From contig CANRLY010000110.1 of assembly GCA_947631585.1 (NCBI GenBank), forward strand, positions 1 to 6,378: a stretch of 6,378 nucleotides of DNA. Reading direction: 5' to 3'. Each line of letters begins with the position of its first letter. Positions within the stretch are counted from its first letter, which is position 1. The DNA comes from an uncultured Clostridia bacterium (GTDB lineage Bacteria > Bacillota > Clostridia > Oscillospirales > Ruminococcaceae). Below the pieces are notes generated by a model. The model searched no databases, was not told where the DNA came from, and saw only the letters and a list, made by a program, of their open reading frames with translations. The translations under genes were made by a program, and so were the position numbers. Positions 1 to 6,378 of this stretch are shown piece after piece.

Positions 1-2291
1 AAGAAGTCAGCGTTTGTAGCGATCTCGTCGGCTGTAAGAGCAGCTCTCGGAATCTCGATCATTGTACCAACTTCATACTTCAGGTCGCTTCCAGCCTCAG
101 CAATAACAGCGTCAGCGGTCTCAACAACGATCTTCTTAACATATTTAAGTTCCTTAACATCGCCTACCAGCGGGATCATGATCTCAGGTTCAACAGACCA
201 ATCGGGGTGAGCCTTCTTAACATTGATCGCAGCCTTGATAACAGCCCTTGTCTGCATCTTGGCGATCTCGGGATAAGTAACTGCAAGACGGCATCCACGG
301 TGACCCATCATCGGGTTGAACTCATGGAGCGATGCAATTATATTCTTGATAGTGTCAACAGATTTGCCCTGAGCCTTAGCGAGAGCCTCGATATCAGCCT
401 CTTCTGTAGGAACGAATTCGTGGAGAGGAGGATCGAGGAATCTGATAGTTACGGGGCAGCCCTCGAGAGCTTCATAGAGAGCCTCGAAGTCGCTCTGCTG
501 CATAGGCTCGATCTTAGCCAGAGCAGCTTCTCTTTCCTCAACGGTATCGGAGCAGATCATCTCTCTGAATGCTGCGATCCTGTCAGGGTCAAAGAACATA
601 TGCTCAGTACGGCAAAGTCCGATTCCCTCTGCGCCAAGTTCTCTAGCTTTCTTAGCGTCGGCAGGAGTATCAGCGTTAGTTCTTACTTTCAGAACTCTGT
701 ACTTATCAGCCCAAGCCATGATCCTTCCGAATTCACCGGCTATGGTAGCGTCAACAGTAGGAATGATACCGTCATAGATATTACCGGTAGAACCGTCTAT
801 AGAAATATAGTCGCCCTCGGTAAATGTCTTTCCGGCAAGTTCAAACTTCTTGTTAGCCTCGTCCATCTTTATATCAGAGCAGCCGGAAACGCAGCAAGTA
901 CCCATACCACGGGCAACAACGGCAGCGTGAGAAGTCATACCGCCTCTTACTGTCAGGATACCCTGAGAGGACTTCATTCCGGTGATATCCTCAGGAGAAG
1001 TTTCCAGACGAACAAGAACTACCTTTTCGCCCTTAGCAGCCCAGGTCTCGGCATCGTCGGCGGTAAATACGATCTTACCGCAGGCAGCTCCTGGAGATGC
1101 GCCAAGTCCCTTTCCGATAGGAGTTGCAGCTTTAAGAGCAGCAGCGTCGAACTGCGGGTGCAGCAGAGTGTCCAGGTTTCTGGGGTCGATCATAGCAACT
1201 GCTTCTTCCTCAGTTCTCATGCCCTCGTCAACGAGGTCGCAGGCGATCTTGAGTGCAGCCTTAGCAGTTCTCTTACCGTTTCTTGTCTGGAGCATATAGA
1301 GTTTTCCGTGTTCAACGGTAAATTCCATATCCTGCATATCTCTGTAGTGGCTTTCAAGAGTTGCGCAAACTTTCTGGAAATCAGCAAAAGCCTGCGGGAA
1401 CTTCTCAGCCATCTGAGCGATAGGCATAGGAGTACGAACGCCGGCAACAACGTCCTCGCCCTGTGCGTTGGTAAGGAATTCGCCCATCAGCTTCTTTTCG
1501 CCGGTAGCAGGGTCACGAGTGAACGCAACGCCGGTTCCGCAGTCGTCGCCCATGTTACCGAACGCCATAGACTGTACGTTTACGGCAGTTCCCCAAGAAT
1601 AAGGGATATCGTTGTCACGTCTGTAAACGTTAGCTCTGGGGTTATCCCAAGAACGGAACACTGCCTTGATAGCGCCCATCAGCTGTTCCTTAGGATCGTC
1701 AGGGAAATCTACCCCGATCTTTTCCTTATACTCAGCCTTGAACTGTCCGGCAAGTTCTTTAAGGTCGTCAGCGGTAAGCTCAACGTCCTGAGTTACGCCC
1801 TTCTTAGCTTTCATCTCGTCGATAAGCTCTTCAAAGTATTTCTTGCCGACTTCCATAACAACGTCGGAATACATCTGAATGAATCTTCTGTAGCAGTCCC
1901 AAGCCCATCTGGGGTTATTGGACTTTTCAGCGATAACATTAACAACGTCCTCGTTAAGACCGAGGTTAAGGATAGTATCCATCATTCCGGGCATGGAAGC
2001 TCTTGCTCCTGAACGAACGGAAACGAGAAGAGGGTTCTCCTTATCTCCGAACTTCTTGCCGGTGATCTCCTCCATTTTAACAATGTACTCGTTGATCTCA
2101 GCCATGATCTCAGGATTGATCTCTCTTCCATCTTCATAATACTGAGTGCAAGCCTCTGTAGAGATGGTAAAGCCCTGAGGAACAGGGAGACCCATACCGG
2201 TCATCTCGGCAAGGTTAGCGCCTTTACCGCCGAGAAGCTCTCTCATGTTGGCGTTACCTTCAGAGAAAAGGTAACAATATTTCTTTGCCAT
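1..2291 (-). CDS. ppdK: Pyruvate, phosphate dikinase (3' end beyond window)
   Basis: This cytosolic enzyme interconverts ATP + Pi + pyruvate and AMP + PPi + PEP through a phosphohistidine; in many anaerobes it supplements or replaces pyruvate kinase. I translated the minus strand from ATG 2291-2289; the frame stays open to the edge (763 codons, last complete codon 5-3). The N-terminal ATP-grasp domain (about 1-340) contains SVRSGARASMPG with Arg93, then Glu323 and Arg337 in the segment MEFT...LQTRNGKR. The swivelling phosphohistidine domain (about 380-510) has GGMTSHAAVVARGMG with catalytic His455 (codon 929-927) and Thr453, the residue type phosphorylated by PDRP regulators. The PEP/pyruvate barrel begins near 530, with Arg617 in RFLDPPLHEF and Mg-binding Glu746 in MIEIPRAAL. 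Numbering matches the Clostridium symbiosum enzyme to within one residue. About 110 C-terminal residues are outside, including the expected GTNDLTQ motif and catalytic Cys. The start is supported by GGAGG nine bases upstream and the family-like MAKK opening. No frameshift was seen. Confidence 0.98.
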   Translation of the reverse strand, partial: MAKKYCYLFSEGNANMRELLGGKGANLAEMTGMGLPVPQGFTISTEACTQYYEDGREINPEIMAEINEYIVKMEEITGKKFGDKENPLLVSVRSGARASMPGMMDTILNLGLNEDVVNVIAEKSNNPRWAWDCYRRFIQMYSDVVMEVGKKYFEELIDEMKAKKGVTQDVELTADDLKELAGQFKAEYKEKIGVDFPDDPKEQLMGAIKAVFRSWDNPRANVYRRDNDIPYSWGTAVNVQSMAFGNMGDDCGTGVAFTRDPATGEKKLMGEFLTNAQGEDVVAGVRTPMPIAQMAEKFPQAFADFQKVCATLESHYRDMQDMEFTVEHGKLYMLQTRNGKRTAKAALKIACDLVDEGMRTEEEAVAMIDPRNLDTLLHPQFDAAALKAATPIGKGLGASPGAACGKIVFTADDAETWAAKGEKVVLVRLETSPEDITGMKSSQGILTVRGGMTSHAAVVARGMGTCCVSGCSDIKMDEANKKFELAGKTFTEGDYISIDGSTGNIYDGIIPTVDATIAGEFGRIMAWADKYRVLKVRTNADTPADAKKARELGAEGIGLCRTEHMFFDPDRIAAFREMICSDTVEEREAALAKIEPMQQSDFEALYEALEGCPVTIRFLDPPLHEFVPTEEADIEALAKAQGKSVDTIKNIIASLHEFNPMMGHRGCRLAVTYPEIAKMQTRAVIKAAINVKKAHPDWSVEPEIMIPLVGDVKELKYVKKIVVETADAVIAEAGSDLKYEVGTMIEIPRAALTADEIATNADF

Positions 2292-2300
2292 TGGTATCTA

Positions 2301-2305
2301 CCTCC
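2301..2305 (-). promoter_or_regulatory. Ribosome binding site of ppdK
   Basis: GGAGG on the minus strand is separated from the ppdK ATG by nine bases. This near-perfect Shine-Dalgarno fixes the start codon and predicts strong translation. Part of it (GAGG) could pair with a CCTC upstream in the leader (see the leader entry), which would make access to it conditional. That pairing is inferred only. Confidence 0.9.
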
Positions 2306-2320
2306 AAACAAATTTCTAAT

Positions 2321-2371
2321 TCCGTCAGGCTCTGGCTTTCCACAGAGGACAACCAAGACAAGCCGCACGGA
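2321..2371 (-). promoter_or_regulatory. Foldable leader RNA of ppdK
   Basis: In the leader predicted from the proximal promoter, an outer stem TCCGT/ACGGA (plus positions 2367-2371 with 2321-2325) encloses an inner hairpin CTCTG/CAGAG (2343-2347 with 2330-2334), whose apical loop contains GGAAAG. A competing stem GGCTT/AAGCC (2360-2364 with 2334-2338) shares a base with the inner hairpin and encloses its other arm. The leader is more GC-balanced than the DNA just upstream. I do not recognise it as a known riboswitch class, and there is no U-tract to make it a terminator. The stems are short, so this may be incidental. Confidence 0.35.
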
Positions 2372-2380
2372 CTTGTAAAT

Positions 2381-2389
2381 ATTATATCA
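2381..2389 (-). promoter_or_regulatory. Proximal ppdK promoter, extended -10 type
   Basis: The minus strand reads TGATATAAT, a perfect TATAAT preceded by the TG dinucleotide of an extended -10 element. At a 17-base spacer the -35 position reads TAGTAA, a poor match, which is tolerated in extended -10 promoters. The start of transcription would be near 2374, giving a leader of about 82 bases before the ppdK ATG. Its place between mfd and ppdK argues that ppdK has its own promoter. Confidence 0.72.
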
Positions 2390-2398
2390 GATTTTTTC

Positions 2399-2429
2399 AA
2401 AAATTACTATAGCTTTTCAGATAATTTTT
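2399..2429. repeat. A/T-only inverted repeat over the ppdK promoters
   Basis: AAAAATTA at 2399-2406 and TAATTTTT at 2422-2429 form a perfect 8-base inverted repeat around a 15-base centre. It covers the -35 position of the proximal promoter and the space between the elements of the distal one. A repressor operator is one reading. A weak transcription stop after mfd is another, but the stem has no G-C pairs, so it would be a poor terminator. In DNA this AT-rich, chance is also possible. Confidence 0.4.
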
Positions 2430-2433
2430 ACAA
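2406..2433 (-). promoter_or_regulatory. Possible distal ppdK promoter
   Basis: On the minus strand TTGTAA (2433-2428, four of six matches to TTGACA) is followed after 16 bases by TATAGT (2411-2406, five of six matches to TATAAT). This fits a sigma-A promoter starting near 2399, about 25 bases upstream of the proximal one. The region is very AT-rich, so a chance match is a real possibility. The element overlaps the A/T inverted repeat at 2399-2429. Confidence 0.4.
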
Positions 2434-2436
2434 TTT

Positions 2437-2480
2437 ATTTTGCACAATTTTGCATATGAAATTTCGTGCATTTTGCACAA
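2437..2480. repeat. Three ATTTTGCA repeats upstream of the ppdK promoters
   Basis: The plus strand carries ATTTTGCACAA at 2437-2447 and again, identically, at 2470-2480, with a shorter copy ATTTTGCA at 2447-2454. Start-to-start distances are 10 and 23 bases, close to one and two helical turns. The 2470 copy is also half of the perfect inverted repeat GTGCA-TTT-TGCAC at 2466-2478. The cluster sits about 60 to 105 bases upstream of the predicted proximal start, a usual place for activator or repressor sites. I cannot name the protein. Confidence 0.5.
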
Positions 2481-2499
2481 CTGAGCAATTATCCGGCGG

Positions 2500-5400
2500 T
2501 CATGCCTGTCTGAGCAGTGTAACCGTCTCGTTCATCAGGTCCAGAGACTTCTGACCTTTTTCCAGCTTTACTGAAAAATACGGCTTTCCGGTATCGAAAA
2601 ATCTCACACGTTCCTTATATTTTGCCATAAGCGCCTGGAGCTGTTCCACTGTTGGGGAGTTGACGTAGAAAAGCACGTTATCCTGCCGCTGGCTGATCTC
2701 TGTGATACCCATTGCGGAGGCGGAATTTCTGAGCAGGGCGACTTTCACCAAGCCGGAAACAGCTTTAGGCGGGTCGCCGTAGCGGTCGATAAGTTCGTCT
2801 ATCACGTCAAGCGAATCCTCTTCCGTCTCGATAGAAGCTATCTTACGGTAGCAATCTATCCGCTGGGCAAGGCTCTCGATATAATTTTCGGGGATATAGG
2901 CGTCTATTGAGATATCCACCAGGCAGTCCTCGGAGCTTTTTGGCAGCGGCTCGCCTTTCTTTTCGGCGATAGCCTCGTTGAGCAGCCGCAGGTACATATC
3001 ATAGCCCACAGCTTCCATATGGCCATGCTGTTTTGCGCTCAGCACAGAGCCTGCCCCTCTTATTTCCAGGTCACGGAGGGCTATCCTGAAGCCTGAGCCG
3101 AACCTTGTGAACTCACGGATAGCGTTAAGGCGTTTTGCGGCGACCTCTGAGATGACCTTTCCCCGTCGGAATGTGAAGTAAGCGAACGCCCGGCGGTTAG
3201 ACCGTCCCACTCTTCCCCTGAGCTGATAAAGCTGAGAAAGTCCCAGGCGGTCGGCGTCCTCTATGATGAGAGTGTTGACGTTGGGAACGTCCACGCCGGT
3301 CTCGATAATAGTTGTACAGACAAGGATATCTATTTCCCTGTCGATTAGTTGCCGCCAGATCTCAGAAAGTTCGTTTTCCGGCATCTGACCATGAGCGACT
3401 CCCAGTCTGGCGTTGGGTATCATCTGTCTAAGTTTTGCCGCCGACATCTCGATAGTTTCCACACGGTTATGGATATAATACACCTGACCGCCGCGGCGCA
3501 GTTCCTTATTTATCGCCTGAGCCAGAACGGCATCATTATGTTCGATAACATAGGTCTGCACCGGATATCTGTCCTGGGGAGGTTCTTCTATGACGGACAT
3601 ATCCCTTATACCGCTCATCGCCATATTGAGGGTACGAGGGATAGGAGTTGCCGAAAGGGTCAGCACGTCTATTCCGCTGAACATTTCCTTGAACTTTTCC
3701 TTATGGGCAACGCCGAAACGCTGTTCCTCGTCAATTATGACAAGTCCCAAGTCTTTGAATTTCACATCGTTCTGCACCAGCCTGTGTGTTCCTATGATAA
3801 GGTCTATCTGACCGTTTGCCAGCTGGCGGAGTATTTTTTTCTGCTGGGCAGGCGTTCTGAATCGTGAGAGAAGTTCCACCTTTATTGGAAAATGCTCGAA
3901 CCGCTGTATTGCCGTCTGGTAATGCTGCCAGGCAAGCACTGTAGTGGGAACGAGTATTGCGCATTGTTTTGAATCCAGCATACATTTAAACGCCGCCCGA
4001 AACGCAACTTCCGTTTTGCCAAATCCCACGTCTCCGCAAAGCAGCCTATCCATGGGGGTCGGTCTTTCCATATCGTTCTTTATCTCAGACACTGCCCTGA
4101 GCTGGTCGTCAGTCTCCTGATACTCAAAGCGTTCTTCAAAGTCCAGCTGCCAGTCGTTATCCGGCGAAAATGCGTAGCCTTCCGCCATCTGTCGCTGTGC
4201 GTAAAGGCTGATAAGTTCGTCTGCCATATCGCTCACGGCAGACCTGACTTTTTTCTTAGTCTTTTGCCAGTCGATGGAATTAAGTTTGTTGAGCTTGACG
4301 GAAGTGTCGTCTTTTGCGCCGATATAGCTGGAAATAAGGTCAAGCTGGGTCACCGGCACATACAGCACGTCAGAGCCTGCGTAATTTATAGTTATATAGT
4401 CACGGAGCACGCCGTGGTCCTCCATTTTGGTGATGCCCGAAAACCGTCCTATCCCATACATAACGTGGACAACAAGGTCTCCTGGGCTTATATCCGCAAG
4501 GCTGCGTATCTCCTCGCTCTTTTTTCTTTTAGGGATCCTGCGCTTTTTGGGTTCTGACGCCTTTATCTGGCTGATAAGGGCGCATTTGACCTCCGGGTAG
4601 TCAAAACCGCCGGAAATGCTCCCTGTTCTCACATAGACAGCCCCAGGCAGCAGCCGGCATGACTGAGAGTACATTTGCGCTTTGACTCCCTCGTCGTTCA
4701 GGTCGCTTACGATAGTGGGGACGGTCTTTTCGTTTCCTGCAAAAAGCATTACGCAGTATTTCTGTCTGACGTAAGAGGACAGTTCCTCGGCAAGGTGGCG
4801 GATATTACCGCCCCAGCCGGAAGTCTGGATACAGGTGGCGTTTATCAGCTTTTTCAGGCGTATCTCCCCTGTTCCCCTCATAAAGGAATCCAGCAGCACC
4901 AGCGGACCTTTTTCAGCCTTTTGGAGAAGCTGCGGAAAGTCGAAATAAAATCCGTCCAGCGCCTTAAACATCAGTCCTTCCTCGTAGTGTATCTTCAGAT
5001 CTTCCGCCAGCTGACCAAGCACGCCTTTTGCTCTTTCAAAGCAGTTATGGTACTCGGAGATGACAGTCACGGCGTTTTGAAAATAATCGAACACCGAAAC
5101 GGTCTCCGGGTAGGCAAGGCGGTAATATTTATCCATAGAGCCTGGGCTTATGCCCGACTCCAGAAGTTCCACATCTTTATCCAGGTTTTCACGGATCTTA
5201 TCGGTCTTTTTGCCTCTTACCCTGGAATAAACGCCTTTTATCAGCCCGACAAGTTCGTCGGCAGACGAAAAAATCACCTCCGCCGCCGGTCTGACTATAA
5301 CAGTTTCGGTCTTTTCGGTTCGGCGCTGAGACTCGGTTTCAAAATAAGAGATCTGGTCTATCTCGTCCCCCCAGAGTTCTATTCTTACCGGAAGTTTAGA

Positions 5401-5961
5401 CTGCACCGGAAAGATATCCACGATAGAACCTCTCACCGAAAACTGAGCCTGACCTTCCACCTGTTCCGCTTTGACATATCCGCCGGCAAGAAGTTTTTCC
5501 GACAGCTGACTAACAGAGATCTCCTGCCCCTGGCTAAGGCTGATAGTGTACTTTTCCAACACTTCCGGAGAAACAGTTCCCTGCAAGCAAGCTTCGGCGG
5601 AAGCGGTCATTATGCGGCACTCCCCTGTCATTATCCGGCTGAGAGCCTCGATACGCATATGTTCATATTCCCCGGAAGAGACGTCAGAAAGCGTGAAGTT
5701 ATAGTCCTTGGCAGGATAAAAGCAGCAGCGTTCCTCGCCTGCAAGCTGGTTTATATCGCCGCAAAGTCTGCGGGCAGACACCTCGTCGTCGCACATGACC
5801 AGTATTTTTGACATCTCCGACAGACCCAGAACTGCGTGAGCCTTATGGATATTTGACACACCGGTGAGCGAAACGGGAGTATATCCCCCGATAACTGCGT
5901 TTTCAAGTTCCTGGTAAAATGATATTTTTTTATATATTTCGTAAATAATACTATTAATCAT
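2500..5961 (-). CDS. mfd: Transcription-repair coupling factor Mfd
   Basis: Mfd is a DNA translocase that binds RNA polymerase stalled at lesions, pushes it off the template using ATP, and recruits UvrA for nucleotide excision repair. The 1153 residues match the usual length of about 1150. The N-terminal UvrB-like module (about 1-340) includes the UvrA-contacting region; its first fold has SLTGVSNIHKAHA where UvrB has a Walker A, so it should not hydrolyse ATP, as is normal for Mfd. A basic linker (about 471-486) precedes the CarD-like RNA polymerase interaction domain (about 493-560, GDLVVHVMYGIGRF). The RecG-type motor follows: ETDDQ at 616-620, Walker A GDVGFGKT at 643-650, DEEQ at 744-747, SATPIPR at 770-776, and motif VI QLRGRVGR at 913-920. 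The translocation (TRG) region covers about 920-980. The autoinhibitory C-terminal domain occupies roughly 1010-1115. All motor motifs are intact. The start ATG has AGAAAGG six bases upstream. It lies 17 bases after pth and is probably cotranscribed with it. Confidence 0.98.
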   Translation of the reverse strand: MINSIIYEIYKKISFYQELENAVIGGYTPVSLTGVSNIHKAHAVLGLSEMSKILVMCDDEVSARRLCGDINQLAGEERCCFYPAKDYNFTLSDVSSGEYEHMRIEALSRIMTGECRIMTASAEACLQGTVSPEVLEKYTISLSQGQEISVSQLSEKLLAGGYVKAEQVEGQAQFSVRGSIVDIFPVQSKLPVRIELWGDEIDQISYFETESQRRTEKTETVIVRPAAEVIFSSADELVGLIKGVYSRVRGKKTDKIRENLDKDVELLESGISPGSMDKYYRLAYPETVSVFDYFQNAVTVISEYHNCFERAKGVLGQLAEDLKIHYEEGLMFKALDGFYFDFPQLLQKAEKGPLVLLDSFMRGTGEIRLKKLINATCIQTSGWGGNIRHLAEELSSYVRQKYCVMLFAGNEKTVPTIVSDLNDEGVKAQMYSQSCRLLPGAVYVRTGSISGGFDYPEVKCALISQIKASEPKKRRIPKRKKSEEIRSLADISPGDLVVHVMYGIGRFSGITKMEDHGVLRDYITINYAGSDVLYVPVTQLDLISSYIGAKDDTSVKLNKLNSIDWQKTKKKVRSAVSDMADELISLYAQRQMAEGYAFSPDNDWQLDFEERFEYQETDDQLRAVSEIKNDMERPTPMDRLLCGDVGFGKTEVAFRAAFKCMLDSKQCAILVPTTVLAWQHYQTAIQRFEHFPIKVELLSRFRTPAQQKKILRQLANGQIDLIIGTHRLVQNDVKFKDLGLVIIDEEQRFGVAHKEKFKEMFSGIDVLTLSATPIPRTLNMAMSGIRDMSVIEEPPQDRYPVQTYVIEHNDAVLAQAINKELRRGGQVYYIHNRVETIEMSAAKLRQMIPNARLGVAHGQMPENELSEIWRQLIDREIDILVCTTIIETGVDVPNVNTLIIEDADRLGLSQLYQLRGRVGRSNRRAFAYFTFRRGKVISEVAAKRLNAIREFTRFGSGFRIALRDLEIRGAGSVLSAKQHGHMEAVGYDMYLRLLNEAIAEKKGEPLPKSSEDCLVDISIDAYIPENYIESLAQRIDCYRKIASIETEEDSLDVIDELIDRYGDPPKAVSGLVKVALLRNSASAMGITEISQRQDNVLFYVNSPTVEQLQALMAKYKERVRFFDTGKPYFSVKLEKGQKSLDLMNETVTLLRQA

Positions 5962-5967
5962 AGCTGA

Positions 5968-5974
5968 CCTTTCT
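5968..5974 (-). promoter_or_regulatory. Ribosome binding site of mfd
   Basis: AGAAAGG on the minus strand lies six bases before the mfd ATG and inside the 17-base gap after the pth stop codon. It is a moderate Shine-Dalgarno match and supports the ATG at 5961 as the start. I see no convincing promoter in so short a gap, so mfd is inferred to be expressed from the pth transcript. Confidence 0.75.
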
Positions 5975-5978
5975 GCTG

Positions 5979-6378
5979 TTAGGAATTGTAAAGATTCATG
6001 GCTTTATCTATATCGCCGGCAACTATAAGTTCCACCGCCTGACAAGCCTTAGCGAACGCCTGAGACATAAGTTCCATTTCCTTATCGGTAAAGCGTGACA
6101 GCACCCAGTCGGCAAGATCGTAGTCCGGGTGGGGCTTTTTGCCAACGCCTATTTTTATCCTGGGGAAATTTTCGCTGCCGCACAGCTGGATAATGCTTTT
6201 TAAACCGTTATGTCCGCCGTGAGTTCCCTTTCGGCGAATACGGATATGGGACGGTTCAAGGGAGATATCGTCGCAGATCACCAGCAGGTTTTCCGGCGGT
6301 ATCTTGTAAAAACTCATTGCCTGCGCCACCGCTTCGCCGCTGTTGTTCATATAAGTTCTGGGCTTCATGACAAGGCAG
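5979..6378 (-). CDS. pth: Peptidyl-tRNA hydrolase (5' end beyond window)
   Basis: This cytosolic enzyme cleaves the ester bond of peptidyl-tRNAs that drop off ribosomes, returning free tRNA. The visible part is about 133 codons, ending with TAA at 5981-5979. A methionine at 6368 is internal: the upstream codons read Cys-Leu-Val in frame and join to MKPRTYMNNSG, the conserved core motif seen as LVPTTFMNLSG in E. coli Pth. Counting from that Met, Asn8, Asp33 and His53 have exactly the spacing of E. coli Asn68, Asp93 and His113, the substrate-binding and catalytic residues. His53 lies in the hallmark THGGHNGLKSI. The missing N-terminus (about 60 residues) should carry the catalytic His equivalent to E. 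coli His20. The C-terminus ends shortly after a helix, AVELIVAGDIDKAMNLYNS, as usual for the family. The pth-mfd order is widespread in Firmicutes. Confidence 0.97.
   Translation of the reverse strand, partial: CLVMKPRTYMNNSGEAVAQAMSFYKIPPENLLVICDDISLEPSHIRIRRKGTHGGHNGLKSIIQLCGSENFPRIKIGVGKKPHPDYDLADWVLSRFTDKEMELMSQAFAKACQAVELIVAGDIDKAMNLYNS

Noticed and set aside
207..2012. 601-residue plus-strand open reading frame
   Set aside because: It is exactly antisense and codon-aligned to ppdK, whose protein is unmistakable. The translation is Ser/Leu/Val-rich with no recognisable domain, as expected for a reverse-complement shadow.
2292..2369. Leader peptide from a GTG near 2369 on the minus strand
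   Set aside because: The frame has no Shine-Dalgarno and runs past the ppdK start without a stop inside the leader. It shows no run of regulatory codons of the attenuator type.
2466..2478. GTGCA-TTT-TGCAC hairpin as the mfd terminator
   Set aside because: The stem is only five base pairs with a three-base loop, and no T-run follows on the minus strand. It fits better as part of the repeat cluster.
2285..2554. 89-residue plus-strand frame spanning the mfd-ppdK spacer
   Set aside because: It overlaps the starts or ends of both real genes and lacks a clear ribosome binding site. Its composition follows the AT-rich spacer, and nothing in it resembles a known protein.
3349..3867. 172-residue plus-strand open reading frame
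   Set aside because: Antisense to the mfd motor domain. It exists because the complementary codons lack TTA, CTA and TCA there.
4675..5811. 378-residue plus-strand open reading frame
   Set aside because: Antisense and codon-aligned to mfd, whose full-length protein accounts for the region; no domain is recognisable.
6366..6368. Met at 6368 as the pth start
   Set aside because: The frame continues upstream as Cys-Leu-Val to the window edge, and MKPRTYMNNSG aligns to the middle of Pth around E. coli residue 60, so the true start is outside the window.

Overview
The window is an ordinary housekeeping segment from a low-to-moderate GC Firmicute. All three genes lie on the minus strand, in the transcriptional order pth (5' end cut off) -> mfd (complete) -> ppdK (3' end cut off). 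The dikinase reads colinearly with the Clostridium symbiosum enzyme as I remember it, and catalytic residues fall at or within one position of that protein's numbering. With the pth-mfd pairing familiar from Bacillus and Clostridia, this suggests an anaerobic Clostridia member, possibly Ruminococcus-like. The genus is a guess.

Layout from the right edge in the direction of transcription: positions 6378-5979 encode the C-terminal two thirds of peptidyl-tRNA hydrolase. After a 17-base gap that carries a ribosome binding site, mfd runs from 5961 to 2500 and encodes the full 1153-residue transcription-repair coupling factor. The 208-base spacer 2499-2292 is AT-rich near mfd and more GC-balanced near ppdK. 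It is the only non-coding stretch of any size, and it looks like the control region of ppdK: three ATTTTGCA-type repeats, an A/T inverted repeat, two candidate sigma-A promoters (one an extended -10), a leader RNA that can fold, and a strong ribosome binding site. ppdK runs from 2291 off the left edge, with 763 of roughly 875 codons visible.

The genes fall into two functional groups. pth recycles peptidyl-tRNA released from ribosomes, and mfd clears stalled RNA polymerase and recruits nucleotide excision repair, so the pair forms a small information-maintenance operon. ppdK is a central carbon enzyme interconverting PEP and pyruvate with AMP/ATP and PPi/Pi. It appears to have its own promoter region and a codon usage suggesting high expression.

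I found no mobile element, CRISPR array, RNA gene or clearly new protein system. The long plus-strand open frames are antisense shadows of mfd and ppdK. The items most worth following up are regulatory and lie in 2292-2499.
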